NCBI GenBank assembly: GCA_022448425.1
Contig: JAKVCY010000151.1
Location: forward strand, 1 to 62,155
DNA: 62,155 nucleotides
Reading direction: 5' to 3'
Origin: Thalassotalea sp.
GTDB taxonomy: Bacteria; Pseudomonadota; Gammaproteobacteria; Enterobacterales; Alteromonadaceae
Both the position numbers and the translations under genes were made by a program. The notes under the pieces are model-generated. The model saw only the letters and a program-made list of their open reading frames with translations, was not told the DNA's origin and made no database searches. This document shows positions 29,823-40,231 of this stretch, piece by piece. Within the stretch, counting starts at the first letter, position 1. Every line of letters begins with the position of its first letter.

Positions 29823-32800
29823 TTGAATATTACCGCGTGGTCAAATAAATGGTTAAACAGAGTATATAAAAGTATCGCAATACTTTTAGTGCTGTTTGCC
29901 GTGATTATTAGCGGCTTTCGTTTGTTACTCCCTTATGCTTATCACTACAAAACAGACCTGCAAAACTACGTAAACAATAATTACCAGACTAATATTGAAA
30001 TTGGCTCTCTGTCGATGGATTGGCAAAAGTTTGGTCCTGTCCTCGTCGCTAACAATGTCAGTTTGTTAAGTACAGATGCGGTTGCTGTGTTTATCGATAA
30101 TGTCGATATCAAAGTTAACTTTTGGCTGAGCTTACGCCACCGCACATTTATCACACAGGGCTTTACACTCGATGGAGCTAAGATATTTGTCGACCAGACC
30201 TTATTAGCGCAAAATGCGGGCGCGAATTCAAACCAAGCCATTTATCGTCGTATCTCTGATTTATTTTTATTGCAGGTGAACAAATTCTCGCTCGCTGATA
30301 GCCAACTGATTGTGCGTTCAGCACACGGCGATAAAGAGATTTCGATCGATCATTTGAATTGGCTTAACCAAGGTAACCGGCACAGAGCCAGCGGTAGTAT
30401 TATCGATGTAAACGTCACAGAAAATAGCGTGAATTTACAACTCGATATGCAAGGTGGCGCTATCGATAATATGACAGGTCAGGTTTATGTGAATGCGACT
30501 CAAGTAAGTATTCACCCATGGCTTGATGACTGGTTATTGCTGGACGACAAAGATACCTACTCTACGGTAAATGCTGATGTGTGGCTAAACGTAGACCAAG
30601 GTGACTTGGTTGATATGCAAGTAGAGTTATCCGACAGTGTCATGGGTTGGCAACAAAACGGCGATTCACAAGAATTTAAACTAACCAAAGGTAGTTTCTA
30701 CGGCCGTTTTGGCGACATTGTCACTCAGTGGCACTCTTCGGGCTTATCATTCGTTGTTAACGACCATACTTGGCAGCCAGTATTTGTTAACGGTACTGTT
30801 ATGGGAAGTACCTTAGATACTTACATTTCTCAAATTGACCTTGGTGACATTGCCAAGCTTGCCCCACTGCTGACTAAAGAGCCAGAGAGTCTAGCTAAAC
30901 TTCACCAATTAAACCCTGAAGGGCAGCTAGCGGATATTCACTTGTGGAAAACGCCTACTATGTTTGCTGCAACTGCGGAGCTTGAGGACTATCAACAAAC
31001 AAGTGTTGGCAGTGTTCCTGGCTTAAAAAATATCAATGCTGAATTGATGTTAAAGGGAAATCAGCTATTTGCGAAAGTAGCCTCAAAAGAAGCTGCGCTT
31101 GATTTTGGTGGTTTGTTTAATGATCCACTAGCGTATGATGCGTTGTCAGCGGATGTGAACGTTACTTGGCAGGATAGCGATTTAACGGTAGATGTTGACA
31201 ACACGACCTTCTCTAGCGCCGATCTTGATTTAAGCGCTCAAGCGAGTGTTGTAATCCCCAATGACGCTCCTCCTTCTATGGCACTCTTCGCTGATTTAGT
31301 GCAACGCGACGTTAAGCTAGCTAACCAGTATTACCCAAATCAGTACATGGGGGGCGATTTAGTTGACTACCTCAATCGGTCGCTGAAATCTGGACGTATT
31401 GCACAAGGTCGAGTTTTGTTTAACGGACAGTTTAAGGACTTTCCGTTTAACAACAATGAAGGCATTTTTGTAGTTGATGCAGAGCTTGTCGATGCTGAAT
31501 TCGAGTTTGAGAAAGCATGGCCAAGTATTTCCCAGATGGCTGCAAATTTGAGCTTTATTAACAATTCGATGGCAATTACTGCTCGCGGTGGTTATCTAGG
31601 GCAATTAGCCGTCGGCGGCACAACTGCTGTCATAGATGATTTAAAGCAAGAACAGTTACTCGTTATCAATGCTGCGTTTAATAAAGAGTCACCACGTCGT
31701 ATTCATCAACTGTTGAATCAAAGCCCGTTGCAAAATAGTGTTGGAGCTACGTTGGACCAATTGACCATCATTGGCGATGTCACGGGTAAAATGCAGATAG
31801 ATGTACCATTAAAGCATGCTAATGACACAGTAGCTTATGGTGAAATTGCATTTGTCGACAATCAGCTTGAATTAGCTACACCTGATATGTCGTTTACGAA
31901 GATAAATGGGCAACTGAATTTTGAAAACGAAGTCATTACCACCAATGATATCGCGTTAACGTGGCGAGGGATGCCGTTAAGCCTCAAGGTATCGGGTAAT
32001 GATAAAGACGACTATTACCTTACCAACATTGATATTGATGCTAAGTGGCAGCAAGGTCAGTGGCAACAGCAGCTACCGGAGTCTTTAAAAGACTATGCTA
32101 GTGGCGATGTTAACTGGCAAGGCAATATTGCCTTAAACATGCACAAAGGTGGCGGCTTCTCTTATCAAGCCAAAGTTGAAAGTGACCTTGTTGGTACACG
32201 TTTCAGTTTGCCTAAGCCATATGAAAAAGCTGCGGAAGAAAGTGAAAATGTCTTAGCCGAAGTCTCTGGTCAGCTGGACAAATCGACCATTACTGCACAA
32301 ATTGGTGATCAACTAAGCTTCTATGGCGTGCTAGATCACAAATCGACGCAATTTCAACGTTCTCACCTCGTACTTGGCAATGAAGCTATGCTGTTGCCAA
32401 TGGACGGTTTTCATATCACAACAAAACTACGTCAAGCAGATATCTTAGATTGGGAGCCCTTGATTCAAGATATTTTAGCCAGTCTCAGTCAAGATTCACA
32501 ACAAAGTGATGTCGCATTGTTTCCGTCGCCTGAACGTATCAGAGGGAACATTGATACAGTAGATCTTTTTGGGCATAGCCTATCGAATGTTTCATTCAAC
32601 TTGCTCGACCAAACTGATTGGTGGTTACTTCGACTGACTGCCAAAGAAGCACGAAGCGAGATTAAGTTTTTCCCTAACTGGCTAGAACAAGGCATTTCTA
32701 TCGACGCAGACTTTATTCACTTCGCAAGCAATATGAGTGAAGCTGGCGATGGTGGTGCTAATGCAGATTCGGATGCAAAAAATAAGTCAGAAGCAAGCGC

Positions 32801-33836
32801 CGAAGCACAAAGCCAAGTGCAGACCGAACCATTGCCGCAACTGTTAGATTACCAGCAAAGCCTAGAGATATTCTCCAGCGTGCCTAAAGTAGAGTTGGTG
32901 TGTGATAGCTGCAAAGTAGGCAGCATTGATTTGGGTGAAGTGAGCTTCACAATAACACATGACGATCAGCGCTTATTGCTCAACAACTTTGTGGCTAAGC
33001 GCGGCAAAACAAGGGCTAACTTAAGTGGTGAGTGGCTATTAACACCAGAGAAATCTCAAACATCAATTGAAGGTGAATTGAGGGTCAGCAGTCTGGAACG
33101 TGAATTTGAAAACCTTGGTTACGCGTCGATTATCAAAGATAGCGGTATGAAAGGTGAGTATCAGATAAACTGGAACGGAGCTCCACAAGAGTTTGCATTG
33201 CCACGCTTAAACGGTGATTTTAAACTGGATATTGACGATGGTTATCTCGCTGATGTGAGTGATAAAGGTGTTCGTATTTTCTCGGTACTAAGCCTTCAGT
33301 CACTGGTACGTAAACTGACGCTAGATTTTCGTGATATTTTCGCTGATGGTATGTTTTACAGCTCGATTCGCAGTCGAGGACAAATTAAAGACGGCGTCCT
33401 ATATACTGATAAAACAGAAATGAAAGGTACCGCTGGTGATTTGGTAGTTAAAGGCAATACTAAACTGTCAGAAGGCTTGCTTGATTATCGCATGAGCTAC
33501 AAGCCGAACCTGACGTCGAGCTTACCTGTGCTTGCTTGGATTGCGACGTTGAATCCGGTGACCTTTTTAGCTGGTTTGGCAATTGATGAAGTGATTACTT
33601 CATCGGTGGTCTCAGAGTTAAACTTTGAGTTAACTGGCAGTATTAATGATCCTAACTTCAAAGAAGTGAACCGCAAGAGTCGTGACGTGAGTGTTGGTAG
33701 TTCCAAGCCACCTCAGTTTGTTGAAAATACCACGGCACCTTCACCCGCATTAAATTCCGATAAAAAGAAAAACCTAACCCCACCTTCGCCTATTGAATTA
33801 AATGAGGGGAACGGTGTTGATGGTCGATTGTTGTAG
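29823..33836 (+). CDS. yhdP: YhdP family AsmA-like lipid transport protein
   Basis: The 1337-residue product begins with TTG. One N-terminal membrane segment (about 14-34) is followed by a very long periplasmic beta-rich body of the AsmA/YhdP type (IEIGSLSMDWQKFGPVLVANNVSL at the start, RLNGDFKLDIDDGYLADVSDKG and LPVLAWIATLNPVTFLAGLA near the end). In E. coli YhdP, TamB and YdbH are known to move phospholipids to the outer membrane. It follows rng by 61 bases and is 3 bases from the next gene. Confidence 0.92.
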   Translation: MNITAWSNKWLNRVYKSIAILLVLFAVIISGFRLLLPYAYHYKTDLQNYVNNNYQTNIEIGSLSMDWQKFGPVLVANNVSLLSTDAVAVFIDNVDIKVNFWLSLRHRTFITQGFTLDGAKIFVDQTLLAQNAGANSNQAIYRRISDLFLLQVNKFSLADSQLIVRSAHGDKEISIDHLNWLNQGNRHRASGSIIDVNVTENSVNLQLDMQGGAIDNMTGQVYVNATQVSIHPWLDDWLLLDDKDTYSTVNADVWLNVDQGDLVDMQVELSDSVMGWQQNGDSQEFKLTKGSFYGRFGDIVTQWHSSGLSFVVNDHTWQPVFVNGTVMGSTLDTYISQIDLGDIAKLAPLLTKEPESLAKLHQLNPEGQLADIHLWKTPTMFAATAELEDYQQTSVGSVPGLKNINAELMLKGNQLFAKVASKEAALDFGGLFNDPLAYDALSADVNVTWQDSDLTVDVDNTTFSSADLDLSAQASVVIPNDAPPSMALFADLVQRDVKLANQYYPNQYMGGDLVDYLNRSLKSGRIAQGRVLFNGQFKDFPFNNNEGIFVVDAELVDAEFEFEKAWPSISQMAANLSFINNSMAITARGGYLGQLAVGGTTAVIDDLKQEQLLVINAAFNKESPRRIHQLLNQSPLQNSVGATLDQLTIIGDVTGKMQIDVPLKHANDTVAYGEIAFVDNQLELATPDMSFTKINGQLNFENEVITTNDIALTWRGMPLSLKVSGNDKDDYYLTNIDIDAKWQQGQWQQQLPESLKDYASGDVNWQGNIALNMHKGGGFSYQAKVESDLVGTRFSLPKPYEKAAEESENVLAEVSGQLDKSTITAQIGDQLSFYGVLDHKSTQFQRSHLVLGNEAMLLPMDGFHITTKLRQADILDWEPLIQDILASLSQDSQQSDVALFPSPERIRGNIDTVDLFGHSLSNVSFNLLDQTDWWLLRLTAKEARSEIKFFPNWLEQGISIDADFIHFASNMSEAGDGGANADSDAKNKSEASAEAQSQVQTEPLPQLLDYQQSLEIFSSVPKVELVCDSCKVGSIDLGEVSFTITHDDQRLLLNNFVAKRGKTRANLSGEWLLTPEKSQTSIEGELRVSSLEREFENLGYASIIKDSGMKGEYQINWNGAPQEFALPRLNGDFKLDIDDGYLADVSDKGVRIFSVLSLQSLVRKLTLDFRDIFADGMFYSSIRSRGQIKDGVLYTDKTEMKGTAGDLVVKGNTKLSEGLLDYRMSYKPNLTSSLPVLAWIATLNPVTFLAGLAIDEVITSSVVSELNFELTGSINDPNFKEVNRKSRDVSVGSSKPPQFVENTTAPSPALNSDKKKNLTPPSPIELNEGNGVDGRLL

Positions 33837-33839
33837 ACT

Positions 33840-34745
33840 ATGACTGAATCTTTAAGCCATGATGCTTCAGCGGTAAAGTTGACCGCAATTCAACTTTGCT
33901 CCGTACCTAATGTAAGCGAAAACTTAGCGCAAATTGATGAGCAATTATCAAAAGCTAGCGATGTTAATTCTAGCAATGCTTTTTCTAACGACGGTGGGGC
34001 AAAACATCACTTAGTGGTACTTCCCGAATGTTGTTTGTTTTTTGGTGGCAAAGATAAACAGCAATTGGAACTCGCTCAAAACGCTGAACAAGTCGAACTT
34101 ATGCTTAGTGGTTTAGTGGATATTGCCAAACGTTATCAGTGTTATTTAGTGGCGGGTAGTTTACCTTTAATGCCAAGTACTGAGAGCGATCGCTTTGTTA
34201 ACGCTAGCGTAATGTTTTCTCCTGAGGGTGAGATAGTTGCTCAGTACGAAAAATTGCATTTATTCGATGTTGAGGTGGACGATAACGAAAAGTCGTATTG
34301 CGAGTCTACCTACACACAGGCAGGGCAACGGATTCAAACAGCTCAACTACCTTTTGCTGGTGTTGGATTGAGTATATGTTACGATTTGCGCTTTCCTGAG
34401 CTATATCGCCAACTGGCGCAAGCAGGGGCAAGCATCATTACCGTACCAGCAGCATTTACAAGACCAACAGGTGTTGCGCATTGGCAAGCGTTGTTACAAG
34501 CTAGAGCTATAGAAAATCAAGCTTATATCATTGCCAGCGGCCAAGAAGGAATACATGCCAATGGCAGAGAAACTTGGGGACACAGTATGATCATCAGTCC
34601 CTGGGGTGAAATTCTGGCACAGTTGCCAGCAGGTGTTGGCAGTATTAGTGCTGACTACGATGATAATTTAGTGCAGCAGATAAGGAAAAGTATGCCTGTT
34701 GCTGCTCACAATCGCTTTAAAACAGAGTTAATTCATGACGAATAG
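33840..34745 (+). CDS. Nitrilase-superfamily amidase (Nit1/deaminated-glutathione-amidase-like)
   Basis: The 301-residue carbon-nitrogen hydrolase shows the full catalytic triad: Glu63 in VVLPECC, Lys138 in QYEKLHLFD and Cys180 in [14 protein letters not shown]. The [24 protein letters not shown] segment is typical of the Nit branch, whose members repair deaminated glutathione. It lies between yhdP and tldD as in other gammaproteobacteria and overlaps tldD by 11 bases. Confidence 0.88.
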   Translation: MTESLSHDASAVKLTAIQLCSVPNVSENLAQIDEQLSKASDVNSSNAFSNDGGAKHHLVVLPECCLFFGGKDKQQLELAQNAEQVELMLSGLVDIAKRYQCYLVAGSLPLMPSTESDRFVNASVMFSPEGEIVAQYEKLHLFDVEVDDNEKSYCESTYTQAGQRIQTAQLPFAGVGLSICYDLRFPELYRQLAQAGASIITVPAAFTRPTGVAHWQALLQARAIENQAYIIASGQEGIHANGRETWGHSMIISPWGEILAQLPAGVGSISADYDDNLVQQIRKSMPVAAHNRFKTELIHDE

Positions 34746-36177
34746 TGTAGAACAAGCCCTGCTTGTTGATAGTAATTTAGACAGAACAGCCTTAACCGAT
34801 ACGTTGACGCATATTCATCAACATCATATTGATTTTGCTGATTTATATTTTCAATCTTCTAGTCATGAATCTTGGATGTTAGAAGATGGCATCGTTAAAG
34901 AAGGTTCTTACAACATTGAGCGCGGTGTTGGTATTCGTGCCATCTCTGGTGAGAAGACAGGTTTCGCATACTCTGATGATATTTCCGCACAGGCATTAGA
35001 AAAAGCAGCGAGTGCCGCTCGAGGTATCGCCAGTAAAGGAGAGCACGGTATAGTTCAAGTATTTAGCGATGTAAATGCTGAAGCGATTTACCACTCACTT
35101 GATCCACTTGCTAGCCTTAGCCAAGAAAAGAAAATTGCGTTGATGCACGAAGTTGAAGCGCATGCAAGACAAGCAGACAAGCGTGTTAGTCAAGTTATTG
35201 TGAGTTTGTCAGGCGTTTACGAAAAGATACTTGTCGCAGCAACTGATGGTACTTTCGCTACGGATATTCGTCCATTGGTGCGACTTAATTGTTCGGTGTT
35301 AGTGGAAGCAAATGGTAAGCGCGAACGCGGTAGTTCAGGTGGCGGTGCACGCACAGATTACAGTTACTTCTTTGAAGCGCAAGGTGACAAACCACGTTAC
35401 AAGTTCTACGCAGAAGAAGCAGTTCGACAAGCAGTAGTTAACTTAGATGCTATTGAAGCACCAGCAGGCACTTTACCAGTAGTTTTAGGGGCAGGTTGGC
35501 CGGGTGTTCTTCTACACGAAGCCGTAGGACATGGCCTTGAAGGTGACTTTAACCGTAAAGGCTCTTCGGCATTTTCCGGCAAGGTAGGCGAGCGTGTAGC
35601 CTCTGAGCTTTGCACAATCGTTGATGATGGCACAATAGCTAATCGTCGTGGTTCATTGAATATCGATGATGAAGGCACGCCTGGTCAATACAATGTACTT
35701 ATTGAAGACGGCATCTTAAAAGGCTACATGCAGGATAAGCACAACGCAGGTCTAATGGGCGTTGCGCCGACGGGGAATGGTCGTCGTGAATCATATGCGC
35801 ATTTACCTATGCCGCGTATGACAAATACCTACATGTTAGCAGGTGAAAGCCCACCAGAAGATATTATTAAGTCGGTCAAAAAAGGCCTTTATGCGCCAAA
35901 CTTTGCGGGTGGCCAAGTCGATATAACATCGGGAAAATTCGTATTTACCAGTGCGGAAGCTTACCTTATTGAAGATGGTAAAATTACCTCACCTGTTAAA
36001 GGTGCAACACTCATCGGTAGTGGCCCTGAATCAATGCAGAAAGTCAGCATGGTGGGTAACGATTTAGCGTTAGATGCTGGTGTTGGTGTTTGTGGCAAAG
36101 ATGGTCAAAGCGTTCCTGTAGGTGTCGGTCAGCCAACCTTGAAAGTAGATGAGATGACTATTGGTGGTACGCAATAA
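34735..36177 (+). CDS. tldD: Metalloprotease TldD
   Basis: The 480-residue product has the TldD zinc motif [11 protein letters not shown] near residue 261 and the downstream conserved MTNTYMLAG segment. TldD acts with TldE/PmbA as a heterodimeric peptidase on unfolded peptides, for example in microcin B17 maturation; the partner is not in this window. The transcript ends in a strong terminator just downstream. Confidence 0.96.
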   Translation: MTNSVEQALLVDSNLDRTALTDTLTHIHQHHIDFADLYFQSSSHESWMLEDGIVKEGSYNIERGVGIRAISGEKTGFAYSDDISAQALEKAASAARGIASKGEHGIVQVFSDVNAEAIYHSLDPLASLSQEKKIALMHEVEAHARQADKRVSQVIVSLSGVYEKILVAATDGTFATDIRPLVRLNCSVLVEANGKRERGSSGGGARTDYSYFFEAQGDKPRYKFYAEEAVRQAVVNLDAIEAPAGTLPVVLGAGWPGVLLHEAVGHGLEGDFNRKGSSAFSGKVGERVASELCTIVDDGTIANRRGSLNIDDEGTPGQYNVLIEDGILKGYMQDKHNAGLMGVAPTGNGRRESYAHLPMPRMTNTYMLAGESPPEDIIKSVKKGLYAPNFAGGQVDITSGKFVFTSAEAYLIEDGKITSPVKGATLIGSGPESMQKVSMVGNDLALDAGVGVCGKDGQSVPVGVGQPTLKVDEMTIGGTQ

Positions 36178-36213
36178 GCTTTTGTTTCTCCAAAATTATC
36201 ATATGAACTCATT

Positions 36214-36245
36214 AAAGCCAGCACTATAGTTGCTGGCTTTTTTCT
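36214..36245 (+). terminator. Rho-independent terminator after tldD
   Basis: AAAGCCAGCA (36214-36223), 7-base loop, TGCTGGCTTT (36231-36240) and further T residues. Perfect 10-bp stem. Confidence 0.9.
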
Positions 36246-36359
36246 TCTATGTTTTTTGTCTAATTTGGATATTTTGCGCAAATATCAAAAACTTCCGATA
36301 ATTGTGGTACATTTAAAGCATAACGAAAATAATAGCAGCCAATACCTGAGTTAATCGCC

Positions 36360-37421
36360 TTGAAACTAATTGCCCTTATAAAATATATCGTTCAGTCAGC
36401 AAGTTATGGTGTACTTGCAGCAGTTATTTTAATTCTTTTAGTGCCTGGTTTACGCACTCAGCTAGCTAATTCTACCTTCATTAAAGGTGAAGCGGAAGAA
36501 ACCGCTCCGCTTTCTTATAACAAAGCCGTTAACAGAGCGGGCCCTGCTGTTGTTAATATCTATTCAGTAGATGAGACAGTAGGTGGCTACGGTCGTAAAG
36601 TTCAGAATATTACTAACTTAGGCTCTGGCGTGATCATGGACAGTGATGGCTACATCATTACTAACTATCACGTTATTGAAAATGCAGACCTTGTTGAAGT
36701 TTGGCTGCAAAGCGGTCAGAAGTATCATGCCGTTGTTATCGGCTATGATGTTGTCACCGATTTAGCAGTATTGAAAGTTGATGCCGTTAACTTGCCTGTT
36801 ATCCCACAAAGAGCAGATTTAGAGTCGCTTTCTGGGGATGTGGTGCTAGCTATTGGTAACCCACTCAATCTGGGGCAAACGGTAACGCAAGGCATTATTA
36901 GTGCGACAGGTCGCAACGGTTTAAGCAGCATGAACTACACCCACTTCTTGCAAATGGATGCTGCGATTAATGAAGGTAATTCTGGTGGTGCCTTGATTAA
37001 TACTAACGGTGAATTAGTGGGAATTAACTCTCGTAAATTCAGAGAACGTAACCCACAAATTAACGTGCAAGGTATCTTCTTCGCTGTGCCATACCAACTA
37101 GCCCATCGTATTATGCGCAAAATTATTGAGAACGGACGTGTGGTTCGTGGTTGGCTCGGTGTTCAAACCCGCTCAGAGCTTTCTAATACCAATGGCTTTG
37201 TAATTGGTGCTGTAACTCCGGGAAGCCCAGCACAAATCGCTGGATTGCAAGCTGGCGACTTTGTTTATCAAATTGATGACAATAAGGTGGTTGGTATAGA
37301 GCAGGCACTTGATATTATTGCAGAAACCACACCAGGAACGACACTTAACATGCACCTGTTTCGTGGCAAAGAGCAGTTAGTATTGCCAGTTACTATCGTC
37401 GCGTTAAACGTGCCGAGTTAA
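36360..37421 (+). CDS. degS: Periplasmic site-1 serine protease DegS
   Basis: The 353-residue HtrA-family protein starts with TTG. An N-terminal anchor helix (about 10-30) is followed by a trypsin-like domain with triad His104 (ITNYHVIE), Asp134 (VVTDLAVL) and Ser208 (NEGNSGGAL), and one PDZ domain (about 250-345). The single PDZ and the anchor mark DegS rather than DegP/DegQ. It cleaves anti-sigma factor RseA in response to misfolded porins. It is the last conserved core gene before the accessory region. Confidence 0.93.
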   Translation: MKLIALIKYIVQSASYGVLAAVILILLVPGLRTQLANSTFIKGEAEETAPLSYNKAVNRAGPAVVNIYSVDETVGGYGRKVQNITNLGSGVIMDSDGYIITNYHVIENADLVEVWLQSGQKYHAVVIGYDVVTDLAVLKVDAVNLPVIPQRADLESLSGDVVLAIGNPLNLGQTVTQGIISATGRNGLSSMNYTHFLQMDAAINEGNSGGALINTNGELVGINSRKFRERNPQINVQGIFFAVPYQLAHRIMRKIIENGRVVRGWLGVQTRSELSNTNGFVIGAVTPGSPAQIAGLQAGDFVYQIDDNKVVGIEQALDIIAETTPGTTLNMHLFRGKEQLVLPVTIVALNVPS

Positions 37422-37556
37422 CGCTAAAATAGTGATGAATAGAGTGCCAGAGTTGCTTGTTACTCTTCGTAGCATCACTGATTTCTACACAACGCTCTCT
37501 AGCTTGTAAACTAATTGTTGGCTGTATGTTAAATCAATCTTTTTTATATTTTCGTA

Positions 37557-37585
37557 TTGAACACAGAGCTAATAATAGCTATCGT
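37557..37585 (+). promoter_or_regulatory. Possible promoter for the secreted-paralogue cluster
   Basis: TTGAAC (37557-37562), 17-bp spacer, TATCGT (37580-37585), about 40 bases before the TTG start at 37627. The -10 box is a weak match. Confidence 0.3.
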
Positions 37586-37626
37586 ATTGTTTTCATGGAA
37601 TAACATTAATTGCTCGGAGCAACATC

Positions 37627-37959
37627 TTGACTCGCAACATAATGCCGATCATGGTCGGTGCACTTTCTTTTCTATGCAGCCTGAATAGTATTGCTGCATC
37701 AATTTCATCACTCAAGATTGATGACGAACAAGTTGTTTTTTCACTTAATCAGACTTCCGCAGAAAATATGCCTGCTTGTGTAACGACAGGTAACGAAACC
37801 TACTTCGGATTTTCTTTGAATTCGGCTAATGGCAAACACCTTTACAGGGCCCTGATTTTTGCTAATAGCGCTGGTAAAGACGTAACCGTAAAAGGTGCTG
37901 GCGATTGCGCCGATGTTGCAGGCATTCAGCGACCCCTATCTATTTCGACGGCGTTTTAA
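37627..37959 (+). CDS. Small secreted protein, paralogue 1 of 4
   Basis: The 110-residue product has a signal peptide (about 1-23) and begins with TTG preceded by GGAG at a good distance. The mature part shares a pattern with the next three genes: SLKIDDEQVVFS, a first cysteine in PACV, a LNSANGKHLY segment and a second cysteine in GDCADVAGIQR. The two cysteines probably form a disulfide. It stops right after this shared domain, so it is the shortest member and lacks the C-terminal extension of the others. Function unknown. Confidence 0.7.
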   Translation: MTRNIMPIMVGALSFLCSLNSIAASISSLKIDDEQVVFSLNQTSAENMPACVTTGNETYFGFSLNSANGKHLYRALIFANSAGKDVTVKGAGDCADVAGIQRPLSISTAF

Positions 37960-38013
37960 AAACGAGTCTCTTTAATATAACAAGTTAAATACATTACTAA
38001 TCAAGGAATGATA

Positions 38014-38775
38014 ATGAAAAGGATATTTATCCCTCTTCTTACATTGTTGACGCAGATCACTGCGCTTGCTAGCACGAGCTTAGCAACGCTAAATGTCGAT
38101 GGGGACGTCGCCCTATTTACGACTGCGGAAGCAAAAACGCACGAAATTCCAAGCTGTGTTGATCAAAGCCGAAAGCAGGAGTGGGCTGTTTCCTTAGATA
38201 CAGCCAGCGGTAAAGCGATTTACTCGTTGTTAATCGCTGCGATGTCGGGCAATAGAGCAATTACCGTCGAGTCTTCTTTAGACTGTGCAGGTGTTGGCAG
38301 TGTTGAGAGGGCCCATAAAGTGACTGTTGATGCGAGTAAGCAAGAGACTTTGCCGACAGGTATCTATCTATACAAAGCAGATGCAAAAACGAAGGTGGGT
38401 CGAGTATTTGACCAATATAGGCTCGACCAGTTTTATTACATCCCAGTTGACGAAGCTGGTCATTCCGTTGGTGTAAGGGCTCTTCATTACTATAACCATG
38501 ACAATGGCAAACCAATATATTATCGTTCAGCAGACTGCACCGGAGAGCCGTTAGTGCAGCTGGCAGAGTCTAGTGTTTTTAGAAACATTGGCTACGATAA
38601 TGGAGCCTTTCACTTAGTGGGCAAGCAATCGAGTAGTTACATTTCCACTAAGTCTGTGATGAGAACAAATGGTGAATGTGGCTCTCATAGTACCAGCAGA
38701 CGTTACAACGAAGTGCTACAAAAAGCTGAACACCCCCTATGCGGTGAAAATCTATGTGTTATCAAGGAAGGCTAG
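38014..38775 (+). CDS. Secreted protein, paralogue 2 of 4 (long form)
   Basis: The product has 253 residues from the ATG at 38014 (AAGG seven bases upstream; ATG at 38008 is possible). After a signal peptide (about 1-20) comes the shared domain: LATLNVDGDVALFTTAEAK, PSCVDQ, LDTASGKAIYSLLIAA and LDCAGVGSVERA. A unique 150-residue tail follows with further cysteines (SADCTGEP, NGECGS, PLCGENLC). It is the longest family member. No enzyme motif is visible. Confidence 0.75.
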   Translation: MKRIFIPLLTLLTQITALASTSLATLNVDGDVALFTTAEAKTHEIPSCVDQSRKQEWAVSLDTASGKAIYSLLIAAMSGNRAITVESSLDCAGVGSVERAHKVTVDASKQETLPTGIYLYKADAKTKVGRVFDQYRLDQFYYIPVDEAGHSVGVRALHYYNHDNGKPIYYRSADCTGEPLVQLAESSVFRNIGYDNGAFHLVGKQSSSYISTKSVMRTNGECGSHSTSRRYNEVLQKAEHPLCGENLCVIKEG

Positions 38776-38825
38776 TACTGGCTTTTAGTGGCATCTAACC
38801 CTCTTGATAAGAGAAAACTTACTTT

Positions 38826-39389
38826 ATGAAATACGTTAATTTTTTATTTTTATTGATCACAATGGCAGCATCAAATGCCAACGATGAAGTACAAAATTTA
38901 AAAGTCGATGGCAACCTAGTGACTTTTACAGCAGGTACAGGCACTAGTGAACCTGTACTTGCCTGTGTAACTGAAGAAACTACACATCTTTGGGGCTTTT
39001 CATTAGATAGTGCTTCAGGAAAGGCTATGTACTCCATGTTGGTAACTGCAATTGCTTCAAATAGAGGTGTGAATGTTAGCACTGCCAATGATTGCGTAGA
39101 CGATTCGGGTATAGAACGTGCTCAAAGTATTGAATTAGGAGCTGTCTTTAAAAACGTAACGACTGAAGCTACTTCGAAATTTGAGATCGTTGCCTACGGA
39201 TCATTTTTGGGAGGAGGATGTTATAGCAGCCTGAATAGTAAAAGCGAAAATGGAATATCGTACCTAAATCTTTATACCACTTAATTAGGGTATTCTCGTT
39301 GTGATTGTTTAGAGGGATCGAAAAAAATACAAACAAAAGCAAAGAATGGCTCAGACTACCAATTCCAATGCGTGTTACCACAACAATAA
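38826..39389 (+). pseudogene. Secreted protein, paralogue 3 of 4, with an in-frame stop
   Basis: The first 152 codons encode a signal peptide and the shared domain (LKVDGNLVTFTAG, LACVTEE, LDSASGKAMYSMLVTA, NDCVDDSGIERAQSIEL). Translation then meets TAA at 39282-39284. In the same frame the sequence continues for 34 more codons to TAA at 39387-39389 and keeps homology with the end of paralogue 4 (SRCDCLEGS against SCQCTNGS; DYQFQCV against YYFKCV). So the stop looks like a recent single-base nonsense change in an otherwise aligned gene, giving a truncated product unless read through. Confidence 0.7.
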
Positions 39390-39616
39390 ATTGGCAGGGT
39401 TAATTTGGCGGCCAATCGAATACTAGTACAGCTAGAGGCTTGGGGAATTTAGCGGGCGCTTCGCAGGGGCTTTTTTTGTACCTGATTAAATAGTGAATAC
39501 ATCGGTTATGAGTAATCGACTAGGTTATAAAAATGCTTAAGGCACTCATTGGGCTGCAAGCGGGTCATAAACTGGTGACGCAAGCTTTTGGGGTTGGGTG
39601 AAATAAAGGAATAAAA

Positions 39617-40186
39617 ATGTTTAAAAAAATAATACTGATAACTCTTTTCTCTCTTAGTTTTAAATCAATTGCTTCTGGCAGCATAGTCAGCCTAAAAGTC
39701 GATCAGAATACAGTTTATTTTTCAACTGATGAAGCGAAGTTAAATAGCTCTCCAAGTTGTGTGACTCCGGAAAATTCTGCGTTTTGGACTGTTTCACTAG
39801 AAAGCGCGTCCGGCAAAGCTATTTATGCACTGCTCGTCACAGCGGCGGCTGATAACCGCCAAATTTCTATTGATAGCGCTGAAGATTGCTCAAATGCAGC
39901 AGGATTTGAGCGTGCAAGTAGTGTTGAACTGGGCGCAAGCAGTATTGAAGTTTACACGCCTAAATTACAGGATGTAGCCTATGGATATCGACACTATTAT
40001 CAGGGCTCACAAAGCTGCACTATTCATATCAATAGTAAGAACAGTGAAGGAAATTACTATTTAGTAGCAAACGATCAGCCAAATGGAACATCGTGTCAAT
40101 GTACTAATGGTTCGGCTAAAACTGTAACTCAAGGTGGTAATAACTCTGCTAGCTATTACTTCAAATGCGTAGCAGCAGTTGAATAA
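39617..40186 (+). CDS. Secreted protein, paralogue 4 of 4
   Basis: The 189-residue product has a signal peptide (about 1-20), the shared domain (VSLKVDQNTVYFSTDEAK, PSCVTPE, LESASGKAIYALLVTAAADNR, EDCSNAAGFERASSVEL) and a cysteine-rich tail (SCTIHI, SCQC, FKCV). AAGGA precedes the start. It lies 46 bases before the giant RHS gene on the same strand. Its intact tail is the reference that shows paralogue 3 to be interrupted. Function unknown; the link to the RHS protein is by position only. Confidence 0.8.
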   Translation: MFKKIILITLFSLSFKSIASGSIVSLKVDQNTVYFSTDEAKLNSSPSCVTPENSAFWTVSLESASGKAIYALLVTAAADNRQISIDSAEDCSNAAGFERASSVELGASSIEVYTPKLQDVAYGYRHYYQGSQSCTIHINSKNSEGNYYLVANDQPNGTSCQCTNGSAKTVTQGGNNSASYYFKCVAAVE

Positions 40187-40231
40187 GCTAAGTTATTCAT
40201 TTCCAACATGCTATCAAAATGGAATTAGATT

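Noticed and set aside
36360-37421. DegP/DegQ as identity of the protease
   Set aside because: Only one PDZ domain and an uncleaved N-terminal anchor are present, which indicates DegS.
39440-39480. Terminator before paralogue 4
   Set aside because: The run of T at 39470-39476 is preceded by GC-rich sequence, but the arms (GGGCGC and GGGGC) do not form a stable stem.
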